Shown: positions 26,150 through 34,322 of the stretch, piece by piece
How positions within the stretch are numbered: position 1 is the first letter of the stretch
Layout of the letters: every line of letters begins with the position of its first letter
Assembly: GCF_008808095.1 (NCBI RefSeq)
Contig: NZ_CP023396.1
Coordinates: 372,001 to 436,000 of the forward strand
Length of the DNA: 64,000 nt
Source of the DNA: Pseudoalteromonas ruthenica
Lineage (GTDB): Bacteria > Pseudomonadota > Gammaproteobacteria > Enterobacterales > Alteromonadaceae
Direction: 5' to 3'
The notes under the pieces: generated by a model
What the model was told of the DNA's origin: nothing
Seen by the model: only the letters and a program-made list of their open reading frames with translations
Database searches by the model: none
Made by a program: the position numbers and the translations under genes

Positions 26150-27115
26150 ATGGCTTTATATGTAAATACCAACGTCAGTGCGCTTAATGCACAGCGTCAG
26201 TTAATGAACTCTGGTAATGAGTTAGATACCTCGTTTAAGCGCTTGTCTTCAGGCTTGCGTATTAACAGTGCAGCCGATGATGCGGCAGGTTTACAGATTT
26301 CTGACCGTCTGCAGTCACAAATCCTCGGTTTAAACCAAGGTAATCGAAATGCCAATGACGGTATTTCCTTAGCGCAAACCGCTGAAGGTGCGATGGATGA
26401 GGTGACATCCATGTTCCAGCGTATTCGTGTTCTAGCGCAGCAGGCTGCGAACGGGTCAAATACCGATGAAGACCGTTTGGCGCTGCAAGAGGAGATACGT
26501 CAACTTTCTTCTGAAGTTAACCGAGTCGCATCGGATACGACATTTGGTGGACAAAACCTGCTAGATGGCACCTATGAAGCAAGCTTCCAGGTTGGTGCGG
26601 ACGCAGTGCAGACCATCGGTTTTAGTATGAAGTATGTCGGTGAGACAGCTAATACCATGACCGCGAATGGTGGCTTTACCATTTCAGGCATTGCTTCCAT
26701 CGCCTCAGCGGTATCAAACAGAGCATTATCTGCGTCCCTTGAAGGATTGAGTGAAGCAACTACGGCACTAGCTAACTCGTATGACTTTGCCACCTCATTT
26801 ACCGAAACTGGAATAAGTGTGTCATCGCAAGCAAACGCCCAAGCCGTATTAGCAGGTATGGATGCATTTATTGCTGTTGTGGATAAAAAACGGGCCGAGC
26901 TCGGTGCGGTGCAGAACCGATTCCAGTCTACCATTCGTAACCAAGCAAACATTTCAGAGAACTTAAGTGCTGCAAAATCGCGAATCAAAGACGCTGACTT
27001 TGCTATGGAAACTGCGAAACTGACCAAGAACCAAATATTGCAGCAGGCAAGTCAAACTATTCTTGGTCAAGCTAACCAGCGCCCGCAAGCAGCACTAAGC
27101 TTACTTCAAGGTTAA
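26150..27115 (+). CDS. fliC: Flagellin 2
   Basis: 321 residues with the same conserved ends as flagellins 1 and 3, but a different central segment (MKYVGETANTMTANGGFTISGIASIASAVSNRALSASLEGLSEATTALANSYDFATSF) and a C-terminus ending SLLQG. No cysteine. GAGAGG precedes ATG. Unlike its neighbours, it has a sigma-54-type rather than a sigma-28 promoter, so it may be made earlier and sit at the base of the filament; in Vibrio one of several flagellins is likewise RpoN-dependent. Confidence 0.97.
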   Translation: MALYVNTNVSALNAQRQLMNSGNELDTSFKRLSSGLRINSAADDAAGLQISDRLQSQILGLNQGNRNANDGISLAQTAEGAMDEVTSMFQRIRVLAQQAANGSNTDEDRLALQEEIRQLSSEVNRVASDTTFGGQNLLDGTYEASFQVGADAVQTIGFSMKYVGETANTMTANGGFTISGIASIASAVSNRALSASLEGLSEATTALANSYDFATSFTETGISVSSQANAQAVLAGMDAFIAVVDKKRAELGAVQNRFQSTIRNQANISENLSAAKSRIKDADFAMETAKLTKNQILQQASQTILGQANQRPQAALSLLQG

Positions 27116-27148
27116 ACTGGTACTTAATTCGTATTTTAAAAAAAATAT

Positions 27149-27175
27149 TAAAGCCTTCGTTTTATCTGTCGATAA
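27149..27175 (+). promoter_or_regulatory. Sigma-28 promoter of flagellin 3
   Basis: TAAA, a 15-bp spacer and GTCGATAA match the FliA consensus with one mismatch. A perfect CTAGAG/CTCTAG dyad at 27181-27200 starts close to the expected transcription start, so the mRNA would begin with a short hairpin. The site is 99 bp before the ATG. Confidence 0.82.
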
Positions 27176-27274
27176 CAGAGCTAGAGAACTGTAACTCTAG
27201 TTCTTATCGTGAATCTAAGCTGAATAGGGGTATTTCGCTTAGGTTCATATAATTAAGATAAAGCGGAGGCTAAT

Positions 27275-28246
27275 ATGGCTTTATATGTAAACACGAACGT
27301 TAGTTCGCTTAATGCACAGCGCCAACTGATGAATTCGGGCAATGAGCTTGATACTTCTTTCAAGCGTTTGTCTTCAGGTTTTCGCATCAACAGTGCTTCT
27401 GATGATGCGGCTGGTCTACAGATTTCGAACCGTCTTACCGGTCAGGTAAATGGTTTAAATCAAGGTAACCGAAATGCCAATGACGGTATCTCTTTAGCAC
27501 AAACAGCTGAAGGGGCGATGGAAGAAGTGACCACTATGTTCCAGCGTGTTCGTACCCTAGCTCAACAGGCTGCGAACGGCTCTAACACTGATGAAGACCG
27601 TTTGGCACTGCAAGAAGAAATTCGCTCACTAATGGGTGAGGTAAACCGAGTTGCTTCTGATACCACCTTTGGTGGTCAGAACTTACTTGATGGGACTTAT
27701 CAGGCAAGTTTCCAAGTGGGTGCTGATGCGGTACAAACCATCGGTTTTAGTATGAAGAACGTAGGTGGTACGGCTGCTGCCAACTCACTGACAGCCAACG
27801 GTGGTTTTACTCTTTCTGGTATCGCCGGTATTGCCAGTGCGGTAACAGGCGAGGTGCTCTCTGCGCAACTAGAAGGCTTGAGCGAGGCTACAACCGGCGT
27901 ATCAGGTGCAGGTGAAACATATGCTGCGAACTTCACAGAGACAGGTATCAGTGTTTCTAGCCAAGCCAATGCACAAGTTGTCATGGCAGGTATGGACGGG
28001 CTGATTGCCGTGGTTGATAAGAAGCGAGCTGAACTGGGTGCGGTACAAAACCGTTTCCAATCAACAATTCGCAACCAAGCGAACATCTCGGAAAACTTAA
28101 GTGCTGCACGTTCACGCATTAAAGATACCGATTTCGCCGCTGAGACAGCCGCACTGACTAAAAACCAGATCTTGCAACAGGCAAGTAGCTCAATCTTGAG
28201 CCAAGCGAATCAGCGTCCTCAGGTCGCTCTATCGCTACTTGGTTAA
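27275..28246 (+). CDS. fliC: Flagellin 3
   Basis: 323 residues, nearly the same protein as flagellin 1 (identical central segment VTGEVLSA and TTGVSGAGET, with small changes such as LTGQVNGLNQ near residue 58 and AARSRIKDTDFAAETAALT at the C-terminus). No cysteine. GCGGAGG precedes the ATG. Its sigma-28 promoter places it among late genes, with flaG, fliD and fliS downstream. It is probably one of the main filament subunits. Confidence 0.97.
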   Translation: MALYVNTNVSSLNAQRQLMNSGNELDTSFKRLSSGFRINSASDDAAGLQISNRLTGQVNGLNQGNRNANDGISLAQTAEGAMEEVTTMFQRVRTLAQQAANGSNTDEDRLALQEEIRSLMGEVNRVASDTTFGGQNLLDGTYQASFQVGADAVQTIGFSMKNVGGTAAANSLTANGGFTLSGIAGIASAVTGEVLSAQLEGLSEATTGVSGAGETYAANFTETGISVSSQANAQVVMAGMDGLIAVVDKKRAELGAVQNRFQSTIRNQANISENLSAARSRIKDTDFAAETAALTKNQILQQASSSILSQANQRPQVALSLLG

Positions 28247-28258
28247 TTGATAGAGTGG

Positions 28259-28287
28259 GCCATAACTGACCACTGGTCGGTTATGGC
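28259..28287 (+). terminator. Long stem-loop between flagellin 3 and flaG
   Basis: GCCATAACTGACC (28259-28271) pairs with GGTCGGTTATGGC (28275-28287) with one G-T pair and a 3-nt loop. No clear T-run follows, so it may attenuate readthrough into flaG or protect the flagellin mRNA rather than terminate fully. Confidence 0.55.
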
Positions 28288-28321
28288 TTATACTCTTAGT
28301 AGGTGATGTTGGAGAGAACCC

Positions 28322-28771
28322 ATGGCTGAAATTAATCTTGGTCAAGACACGGCAAATATTTTGCAAAGCAACGTGACGCAAAGTCAAAATAAGGCGCCTG
28401 AGCAAACAGCGCAGAAGCCGGATTTGGTGCCGCAAACAGACGTACGCGCTGAACAGTCATCAACCAGTGACGCGCAGCGTGAGCAATCGCAAGTAGTTGC
28501 AGAGCAGCTATTTGAAAAGCAGCAAAAGCAAAGCGAAGAGTTACGTGAGAGTTTAGAAAAGCTAAATGAGTTTGTTCCCATTAGGTCTACGAACTTGATT
28601 TTTGAATTTGATGAGCTTGGCGATCCGCCGGTTGTGAAGGTTGTGGATCGTGATAGTGAAGAAGTTATTCGGGAAATCCCACCGAAAGAGTTTCGCGAGA
28701 TAGCTAAAGCTTTAGAAGAATTCGCCGATAAATTAGACAATCGCGGTGTGTTCTTTGATCAATCCGCTTAA
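28322..28771 (+). CDS. flaG: Flagellar protein FlaG
   Basis: 149 residues. A Gln/Ser-rich, low-complexity N-terminal half is followed by the FlaG domain (LEKLNEFVPIRSTNLIFEFDELGDPPVVKVVDRDSEEVIREIPPKEFREIAKALEEFADKL). FlaG is found in polar flagellar operons between flagellin and fliD and affects filament length; its exact role is not settled. GGAGAG precedes ATG 28322. fliD follows after 23 bp. Confidence 0.93.
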   Translation: MAEINLGQDTANILQSNVTQSQNKAPEQTAQKPDLVPQTDVRAEQSSTSDAQREQSQVVAEQLFEKQQKQSEELRESLEKLNEFVPIRSTNLIFEFDELGDPPVVKVVDRDSEEVIREIPPKEFREIAKALEEFADKLDNRGVFFDQSA

Positions 28772-28794
28772 ACGCGAGACGTAGGAGGTTTTTT

Positions 28795-30210
28795 ATGCCA
28801 TTAATAACACAAGCCGGTATTGGTTCAGGTTTAGATTTAGAGCAAATAATCGAAGCATCGGTTCAGGCTGAAAATGCTCCTAAAATGCAGTCTTTCATTC
28901 AGCGTGATGAGCGATTGCAAGTTGAGTTATCATCTATTGGCGCGGTTAAATCTGCGTTGTCTCAACTTAAAGACACCATTGAAAAACTGGCAGATCCAGA
29001 AAATTTTAACAAGCGACTGGCCGATATTTCTCAACCTGCCAGTGGTGACATCATCTCGGTGAGTCCTTCAAGCGACATTTCTCCAGGCAACTTTAACGTT
29101 GAAGTCCAGCAGCTCGCGCAAGGCAGCAGGGCGATGTCTGGCGCCGGCGCTTTTGCCGATAACACCTCGGTGGTCAGTGCGTCAGGAGGCACGCTTAGTT
29201 TTGCCGCTGGCGATAAGAGCTTTGATTTAACACTGGATGCAGGTGCTACTCTTTCTGATTTGCGTGACGCGATTAATAATTCTGACGCCAACTTTGGCGT
29301 AACCGCAAACATTATCAACACCGGTAGCGAAGCAAAGTTGGTACTGACTTCAAGCGAAACTGGGGTTGGTAACGATTTGGTGATCACCAATGACAATGCT
29401 GAACTTGATGCTGTGTCAACTATAGCTAATGGTGGTGGTGCTGGTGGCATGTCGATTGCCGCTGGGGACGAGGCCAAAGACGCGAAAATTACCGTTGACG
29501 GTATTGAGATTGTCAACGACAGCAATGTATTTAAAGATGCCGTACAAGGCATGACTATTACTGCAAAGCAAGTAAGTGCGGCAGGTGAAAGTGCCGATAT
29601 CAATGTCAGTGTTGACCGTGAAAGCGTCACTAAGCTAGTGGATAAACTTATCGAAGACTATAACAACTTAGTCGGTACAATCGCTTACCACACTAGTTAT
29701 GACGAAGAGCGCCAAGTAGGGCTGCGCGGTGATGCGACCATGCGTTCGTTGAGCGATCAACTTGTCAGTGTATTGTCAAGCGAGTTGACTGATGCTGGTC
29801 CATTTACCAGTATTTTTGATATTGGTTTGGGTGTTGATAAAAAAGGTTATCTAGAAAAGTCGAGCATCGTTCGCAGTCTCAATGAGGCTATGGATACTAA
29901 TTACGACGATATTGGCAAGGCATTTGCAGGAGAAAATGGTGTCGCGAAAAAACTGGATGAGTTACTTGGCTCATTTGTAGACTCAGGCGGCATTCTAAAA
30001 ACCAGGGAACAGGATATAAACAACCAGATTGATGAACTAGAAGACGATGTTTTAGACCACCAATACCGCATGGGCGAGCTAGAAACACGCTTGCGTAAGC
30101 AATACTCAAATTTGGATGTATTGCTGGCGCAAATGAGCTCGACCCAACAGTATTTAGGTGCACAGCTTGCAAGCTTACCAGGCTTCACCAGCGGTAAATC
30201 ATCATCTTAA
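28795..30210 (+). CDS. fliD: Filament cap protein FliD (HAP2)
   Basis: 471 residues. N-terminal MPLITQAGIGSGLDLEQIIEASVQAENAPKMQSF and the FliD_C region (VDRESVTKLVDKLIEDYNNLVGTIAYHTSYDEERQVGLRGDATMRSL, DQLVSVLSS) identify the cap protein, which promotes flagellin folding at the filament tip. The C-terminal coiled segment ends LRKQYSNLDVLLAQMSSTQQYLGAQLASL. AGGAGG precedes the ATG. It lies between flaG and its export partner genes fliS and the small 30641 gene. Confidence 0.97.
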   Translation: MPLITQAGIGSGLDLEQIIEASVQAENAPKMQSFIQRDERLQVELSSIGAVKSALSQLKDTIEKLADPENFNKRLADISQPASGDIISVSPSSDISPGNFNVEVQQLAQGSRAMSGAGAFADNTSVVSASGGTLSFAAGDKSFDLTLDAGATLSDLRDAINNSDANFGVTANIINTGSEAKLVLTSSETGVGNDLVITNDNAELDAVSTIANGGGAGGMSIAAGDEAKDAKITVDGIEIVNDSNVFKDAVQGMTITAKQVSAAGESADINVSVDRESVTKLVDKLIEDYNNLVGTIAYHTSYDEERQVGLRGDATMRSLSDQLVSVLSSELTDAGPFTSIFDIGLGVDKKGYLEKSSIVRSLNEAMDTNYDDIGKAFAGENGVAKKLDELLGSFVDSGGILKTREQDINNQIDELEDDVLDHQYRMGELETRLRKQYSNLDVLLAQMSSTQQYLGAQLASLPGFTSGKSSS

Positions 30211-30225
30211 TAAGGGCGATAACCT

Positions 30226-30648
30226 ATGTATAATGCAAAAGTAAAAAATTATCAGAAAGAAGCACTTAAAACTCGCCTAGCCGGTGCTGATAGATATGAA
30301 GTTATCCAAATCCTAATGGCTGGTGCGGTTGAGAAAATGGTCCACGCTAAGGTTGCTATTGAGCATAAAAATTTTGAAGCGAAGGCTGAACATTTGGGCA
30401 AAGCCTCCTCTATTATCGAGGCGCTGCGAGGCTGTCTTGATTTTAATGTAGGCGGTGAAGTTACAGAAAACTTATACGCACTCTATTCTTATATGCTCGA
30501 TCAGCTCATTGATGCCAGTGTAGAAAACAGTGTCGATAAAGTAGAAGAAGTCATTACCCTATTGAAAGAGATTAAATCGGCATGGGACAGTATTCCCGTC
30601 GATGTAAGAGAGCAAACGCTGAATACTAAAGAGGCTCAGCTTGGATAA
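30226..30648 (+). CDS. fliS: Flagellin export chaperone FliS
   Basis: 140 residues. Typical FliS pattern: YQKEALKTRLAGADRYEVIQILMAGAVEKMVHAKVAIEHKNFEAKAEHLGKASSIIEALRGCLDFNVGGEVTENLYALYSYMLDQLIDAS. FliS binds the flagellin C-terminus in the cytosol, prevents early polymerisation and targets it to FlhA. Its last codons overlap the start of the next gene. Confidence 0.96.
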   Translation: MYNAKVKNYQKEALKTRLAGADRYEVIQILMAGAVEKMVHAKVAIEHKNFEAKAEHLGKASSIIEALRGCLDFNVGGEVTENLYALYSYMLDQLIDASVENSVDKVEEVITLLKEIKSAWDSIPVDVREQTLNTKEAQLG

Positions 30649-30925
30649 GGTTGAGCGTATTCGTGATGACATAGCATCTTTGCAAGATGCTATCGTTAAT
30701 GACAGTCTTAGCGATGCTCTTGAGCTTCAACAACGCATAGATGAGCAGTTACGTTCGTTAAATGCAAAGGAGGTGTCAGCGAATGAGAGTGAGCTTGCAG
30801 CTATGTTCGAACAGTTAGGCAGCATCATGGCACAAGCTGAGAGTAAGCGAACAAACGTAAAACGAGACCTCTCTAACTTTACTGCAAACCAAAGCAAACT
30901 TAGAGCATATGATATACCTCGATAG
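30641..30925 (+). CDS. Small helical protein in fliT position (FliT-like, uncertain)
   Basis: 94 residues starting at TTG 30641, which overlaps the fliS stop by 8 bp and has GAGG six bases upstream. The protein is predicted all-helical from its composition (IRDDIASLQDAIVNDSLSDALELQQRIDEQLRSL and FEQLGSIMAQAESKRTNVKRDL). In many flagellar operons fliS is followed by fliT, the FliD chaperone; this gene has the right place, size and helical character but I see no diagnostic FliT motif. It is real by coupling and position; the function is inferred. Confidence 0.7.
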   Translation: MDKVERIRDDIASLQDAIVNDSLSDALELQQRIDEQLRSLNAKEVSANESELAAMFEQLGSIMAQAESKRTNVKRDLSNFTANQSKLRAYDIPR

Positions 30926-30949
30926 CCCCTTCCTCTCTTAGTCGCAAAT

Positions 30950-30965
30950 TGGCACTCAACTTGCT
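30950..30965 (+). promoter_or_regulatory. Sigma-54 promoter of the flagellin glycosylation operon
   Basis: TGGCACTCAACTTGCT is an essentially perfect sigma-54 site (TGGCAC-N5-TTGCT, GG-N10-GC). It lies 49 bp before the Maf gene and drives the sugar operon to about 41870 if no internal stop acts; I saw no terminator in between. Confidence 0.88.
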
Positions 30966-31014
30966 GACAAATATGCTAAATTAGTCTATAGCATAGAGTA
31001 AAACGGGATCCATA

Positions 31015-33135
31015 ATGAGCCCAGACAACAAGCAAACAGAGCTGCACAAAGCGTTAGATGAAGCAGAGCAAAAGCTCAGTCAAGCGCAACAACATCAACG
31101 TCGAGAGGCTGAGTTTGCCCAGCAAGCCAATCAGCGGTTTGACAATAATTTGACGGCCTTCCGAAAATATTACCCTAATATCGCTCAGTTTATAGAAACC
31201 TATCAAACCAGAGAAGATTTCTGCCTTCATGTTACGACATCTGGACATGGCAACTTTTTTCCGAAGGACAGCAGTGTCCCTTTGTACGGTGACGATCCCT
31301 TAGAACAAACAAGAGAACAACTGAAGCGCTATACGGAGAAAGCTAACTTCGGTCAAGCGGACTACTTGGCCAGAAAGTCATGGGAGGCTGGCGACGACAG
31401 GCTACACCTGCAGTACATGCAGCGATTAAGTCAAGTGCTACATGATGTCTACCAAAAAGACTACAAAAAAATCGTCGCTTTACCAGAACATTATCCGACG
31501 GCTCTTATCTTTGGTATCGGTCTGGGATACCACATTCCTGAGCTTTTAGAAAATCACAGCTTTGATTACATGTTTATTTGTGAGCCGGATCCGGAGCTCT
31601 TTTTCGCCAGTTTGTTCTGCATAGAGTGGGATAAGGTGATAGAAAAGATTGACGATAGTGATGGCTGCTTGTTCATAAATATAGGTTTAGACTATCAAGC
31701 CTTTTTTGAAGATGTTTTCCGCTTAGCGGGGGAGATAGGGGCTTTTTCGACGAGTATGAGTTTTTGCTATCAGCATTACCCGTCGGAGAAGATTAACCAA
31801 CTAATTAAAACCTTTTTTGAAAACTATTACCAGCTACATCAAGGGTTTGGATTTTACAACGACGCTATTACCGGTCTTGCTCATTGTGTGCACAATATAG
31901 AGCAAGGTGCCCAGTGTTTCTTCGCACAACCGCGAAAAGCAAACGAGCTTCATGACGTCCCCGTGTTTGTTGTCGGTAATGGCCCTTCGCTAGATGAATC
32001 ATTAGATTATCTTCGTGATAATCAGCATAAGGCTATTATATTAGCGGCAGGGACTGCCTATCAAAGTTTGCTAAAGGCTGGTATTACTCCGGACTTTCAT
32101 GTGCTAGTAGAAAGGCCCAGGATTACTTACGACATCCAAAAGACAATAGAGCCAGAGCAGGGCTACCATGATACTAACTTATTGACCGTAGACGTCATGT
32201 ACCCTGATGTTTTGGGGTTGTACAAATGGGCTGGAATGGCATTAAAGGGGCCTGAGTCGGCCACCGCGTTTTTAGCAATGAAGAGCTTGCTTAAATATGG
32301 TCGCCAAGTAAGTGAGCTGCCGGCTTGCGGGCCTTTTGTTTCCAACACTGCATTTTCTTATGCCTGCTTGTTAGGCTTTAGGGACATTTATCTATTCGGC
32401 GTCGATAACGGTTACAGTTTGAGTGGTAAAACGCATTCTTCCTTGAGCATATATAACGATGATAAGCACAAGAGCAGCTTTAAAGTGCTTGATGGTGCGA
32501 AAATCCGCTTCGATGGTAACTTGCAGCACGATGTGATGGCGACACCGCTTATGGCTATGTCCAAAGCGAGTTTTGAGCGACTTATCATGCAGCTGGGGAA
32601 CCATATAAAAATATACAATGTCGGCGAGGGAGCGAAGTTAGAAGGCGCCATGGCCGTAGAGGAGCAATCGTTGGTGCCATTAAGCGTGCCATTGGATAAG
32701 AGCGCTCTCGTCGAGGGCATTAAAAGTAATTATTTTGATACTTTGGAGTTTGATGATATTGAGCAGTCCATGGGCTTTGATGAGCTGGCTTCTCTGTGTG
32801 ATTACCTTATTGAAATAGGCCAGCGTCCTTATGCTACTCGAGATGAAGCGCAAGCCATATTGAAAGCCCAGCAGCGAGTCGTTTTCGCTTATAAAGCATC
32901 AAAATATAGACACTTATTCCATCTAATTAAAGGTACTTTACTGTATTTCCATTGCCCTATGGTGAGCCTGCTGTATTACTTTGAAGACGAAGCTGCAACC
33001 TTACAAGAATTTCAACGCTGCCTAGATTTATGGCATCAGTTCTTGGCCGATATTAAAGATGACTTCCCTGTTAATTGGAAAGCAAAGTGTACTTGGACAA
33101 AACCACAGTATCAGCAATATAAAGAGGCCAAGTGA
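31015..33135 (+). CDS. Maf/DUF115-family motility accessory factor (flagellin nonulosonate transferase)
   Basis: 706 residues. A central DUF115 (MptE-like/Maf_flag10) domain is seen: GIGLGYHIPELLENHSFDYMFICEPDPELFFASLF, then VPVFVVGNGPSLDESLDYLRDNQHKAIILAAGTAYQSLLKAGITPDFHVLVERPRI and FLFGVDNGYS-like segment YLFGVDNGYSLSGKTHSS. Maf proteins transfer pseudaminic or legionaminic acid from the CMP sugar to Ser/Thr of flagellin in the cytosol before export. It heads an operon that supplies exactly such a CMP-sugar. The ATG at 31015 has only a weak Shine-Dalgarno. It ends overlapping the next gene. Confidence 0.92.
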   Translation: MSPDNKQTELHKALDEAEQKLSQAQQHQRREAEFAQQANQRFDNNLTAFRKYYPNIAQFIETYQTREDFCLHVTTSGHGNFFPKDSSVPLYGDDPLEQTREQLKRYTEKANFGQADYLARKSWEAGDDRLHLQYMQRLSQVLHDVYQKDYKKIVALPEHYPTALIFGIGLGYHIPELLENHSFDYMFICEPDPELFFASLFCIEWDKVIEKIDDSDGCLFINIGLDYQAFFEDVFRLAGEIGAFSTSMSFCYQHYPSEKINQLIKTFFENYYQLHQGFGFYNDAITGLAHCVHNIEQGAQCFFAQPRKANELHDVPVFVVGNGPSLDESLDYLRDNQHKAIILAAGTAYQSLLKAGITPDFHVLVERPRITYDIQKTIEPEQGYHDTNLLTVDVMYPDVLGLYKWAGMALKGPESATAFLAMKSLLKYGRQVSELPACGPFVSNTAFSYACLLGFRDIYLFGVDNGYSLSGKTHSSLSIYNDDKHKSSFKVLDGAKIRFDGNLQHDVMATPLMAMSKASFERLIMQLGNHIKIYNVGEGAKLEGAMAVEEQSLVPLSVPLDKSALVEGIKSNYFDTLEFDDIEQSMGFDELASLCDYLIEIGQRPYATRDEAQAILKAQQRVVFAYKASKYRHLFHLIKGTLLYFHCPMVSLLYYFEDEAATLQEFQRCLDLWHQFLADIKDDFPVNWKAKCTWTKPQYQQYKEAK

Positions 33136-34322
33136 TGGATATATTGCGAGTAGTCAGTCGCAGCCAGCCGCTCTTTTCAAAGGATCTCACAGCGCATGAG
33201 CAAGAGTTGTCGGCGAAAGTGTCAGCGTCACGTTTTTTAGTGCTCGGTGGCGCAGGGACTATTGGTCAAGCCGTATGCAAAGAGATCTTTAAGCGCAGTC
33301 CTCAAGCCCTCCACGTTATCGATATTAGCGAAAATAATTTGGTGGAACTAGTGCGCGATATACGCTCGTCATTAGGGTACATCGAGGGAGACTTCCAAAC
33401 TTTTGCTTTGGATATTGGCAGCTTAGAGTATCGCGCCTTTATCGAACAACAACCTAAATACGATTATGTGCTTAACCTTTCTGCATTGAAGCATGTGCGC
33501 AGTGAGAAAGATCCCTATACGCTGATGCGTATGATTAACACAAACATCTTTAATACTGAACAATCATTACGCCAGGCAATTGCCCATAACAGCAGCAAGT
33601 ACTTCAGCGTCTCCACTGATAAAGCAGCGAACCCAGTAAATATGATGGGTGCATCAAAACGTATCATGGAAATGTTTCTCATGCGTGCCGGTATGCAAAT
33701 ACCCGTCTCAATGGCTCGTTTTGCTAATGTGGCCTTTAGTGATGGCTCGTTACTTCACGGTTTCAATCAACGGCTACTGAAGCAACAACCTATTGTCGCT
33801 CCTAGCGACGTTAAACGTTATTTTGTCACCCCAACAGAGTCAGGGCAATTATGCTTGATGTCATGTTTGTTAGGTGACAATGGAGATATTTTCTTTCCTA
33901 AACTCAGTGATGAATTGCACTTACAAACCTTTAGTGAGATTGCAAAGGCCTATCTACATCAACGTGGATATGAGCCCTTTATATGTGAGAGTGAACAACA
34001 AGCACGTGAATTAGTGCACTCATTGCCCCAACAAGGGCAATGGCCTTGTTTATTTAGTTCCAGTGACACCACCGGGGAAAAAGACATCGAAGAGTTTTAT
34101 ACCCCGACAGAAGAGCTGGATATGACACGCTTTGATGACCTTGGCATCGTCAAGAGTAAGCTTGCCTATGACTCGACCAAGCTAAGCGCATTTGTAGACA
34201 ATATTAATGCTATGAAAAGTGCGGGACGATGGAGTAAGGCTGATCTTGTCGCTGAGTTTATCAAACTGCTTCCTGAATTTTCCCATACCGAAATGGGTCG
34301 TTATCTAGATGGGAAAATGTGA
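33135..34322 (+). CDS. legB: UDP/GDP-GlcNAc 4,6-dehydratase, CapD/LegB-like (nonulosonate pathway)
   Basis: 395 residues from ATG 33135 (GTG 33132 is an alternative), overlapping the Maf stop. N-terminal NAD site VLGGAGTIGQAV; SDR core with NLSALKHVRSEKDPYTLM and STDKAANPVNMMGASKRIMEMF. The usual Tyr of the YxxxK pair is Met here, as in CapD/FlaA1-type dehydratases. The C-terminal ~130 residues are not recognised. It should make the 4-keto-6-deoxy sugar that the next gene (aminotransferase) uses, the first committed step to legionaminic-type nonulosonates. Substrate (UDP or GDP form) cannot be read from sequence; the ptmE gene in the cluster hints at a GDP form. Confidence 0.85.
   Translation: MDILRVVSRSQPLFSKDLTAHEQELSAKVSASRFLVLGGAGTIGQAVCKEIFKRSPQALHVIDISENNLVELVRDIRSSLGYIEGDFQTFALDIGSLEYRAFIEQQPKYDYVLNLSALKHVRSEKDPYTLMRMINTNIFNTEQSLRQAIAHNSSKYFSVSTDKAANPVNMMGASKRIMEMFLMRAGMQIPVSMARFANVAFSDGSLLHGFNQRLLKQQPIVAPSDVKRYFVTPTESGQLCLMSCLLGDNGDIFFPKLSDELHLQTFSEIAKAYLHQRGYEPFICESEQQARELVHSLPQQGQWPCLFSSSDTTGEKDIEEFYTPTEELDMTRFDDLGIVKSKLAYDSTKLSAFVDNINAMKSAGRWSKADLVAEFIKLLPEFSHTEMGRYLDGKM

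Noticed and set aside
27149..27175. A sigma-54 site before flagellin 3
   Set aside because: No GG-N10-GC match was found there; the sigma-28 match is much better.
24510..30930. Insertion sequences or phage genes between flagellin genes
   Set aside because: No transposase, integrase or direct repeats were recognised; the flagellin copies are old paralogues with diverged DNA.
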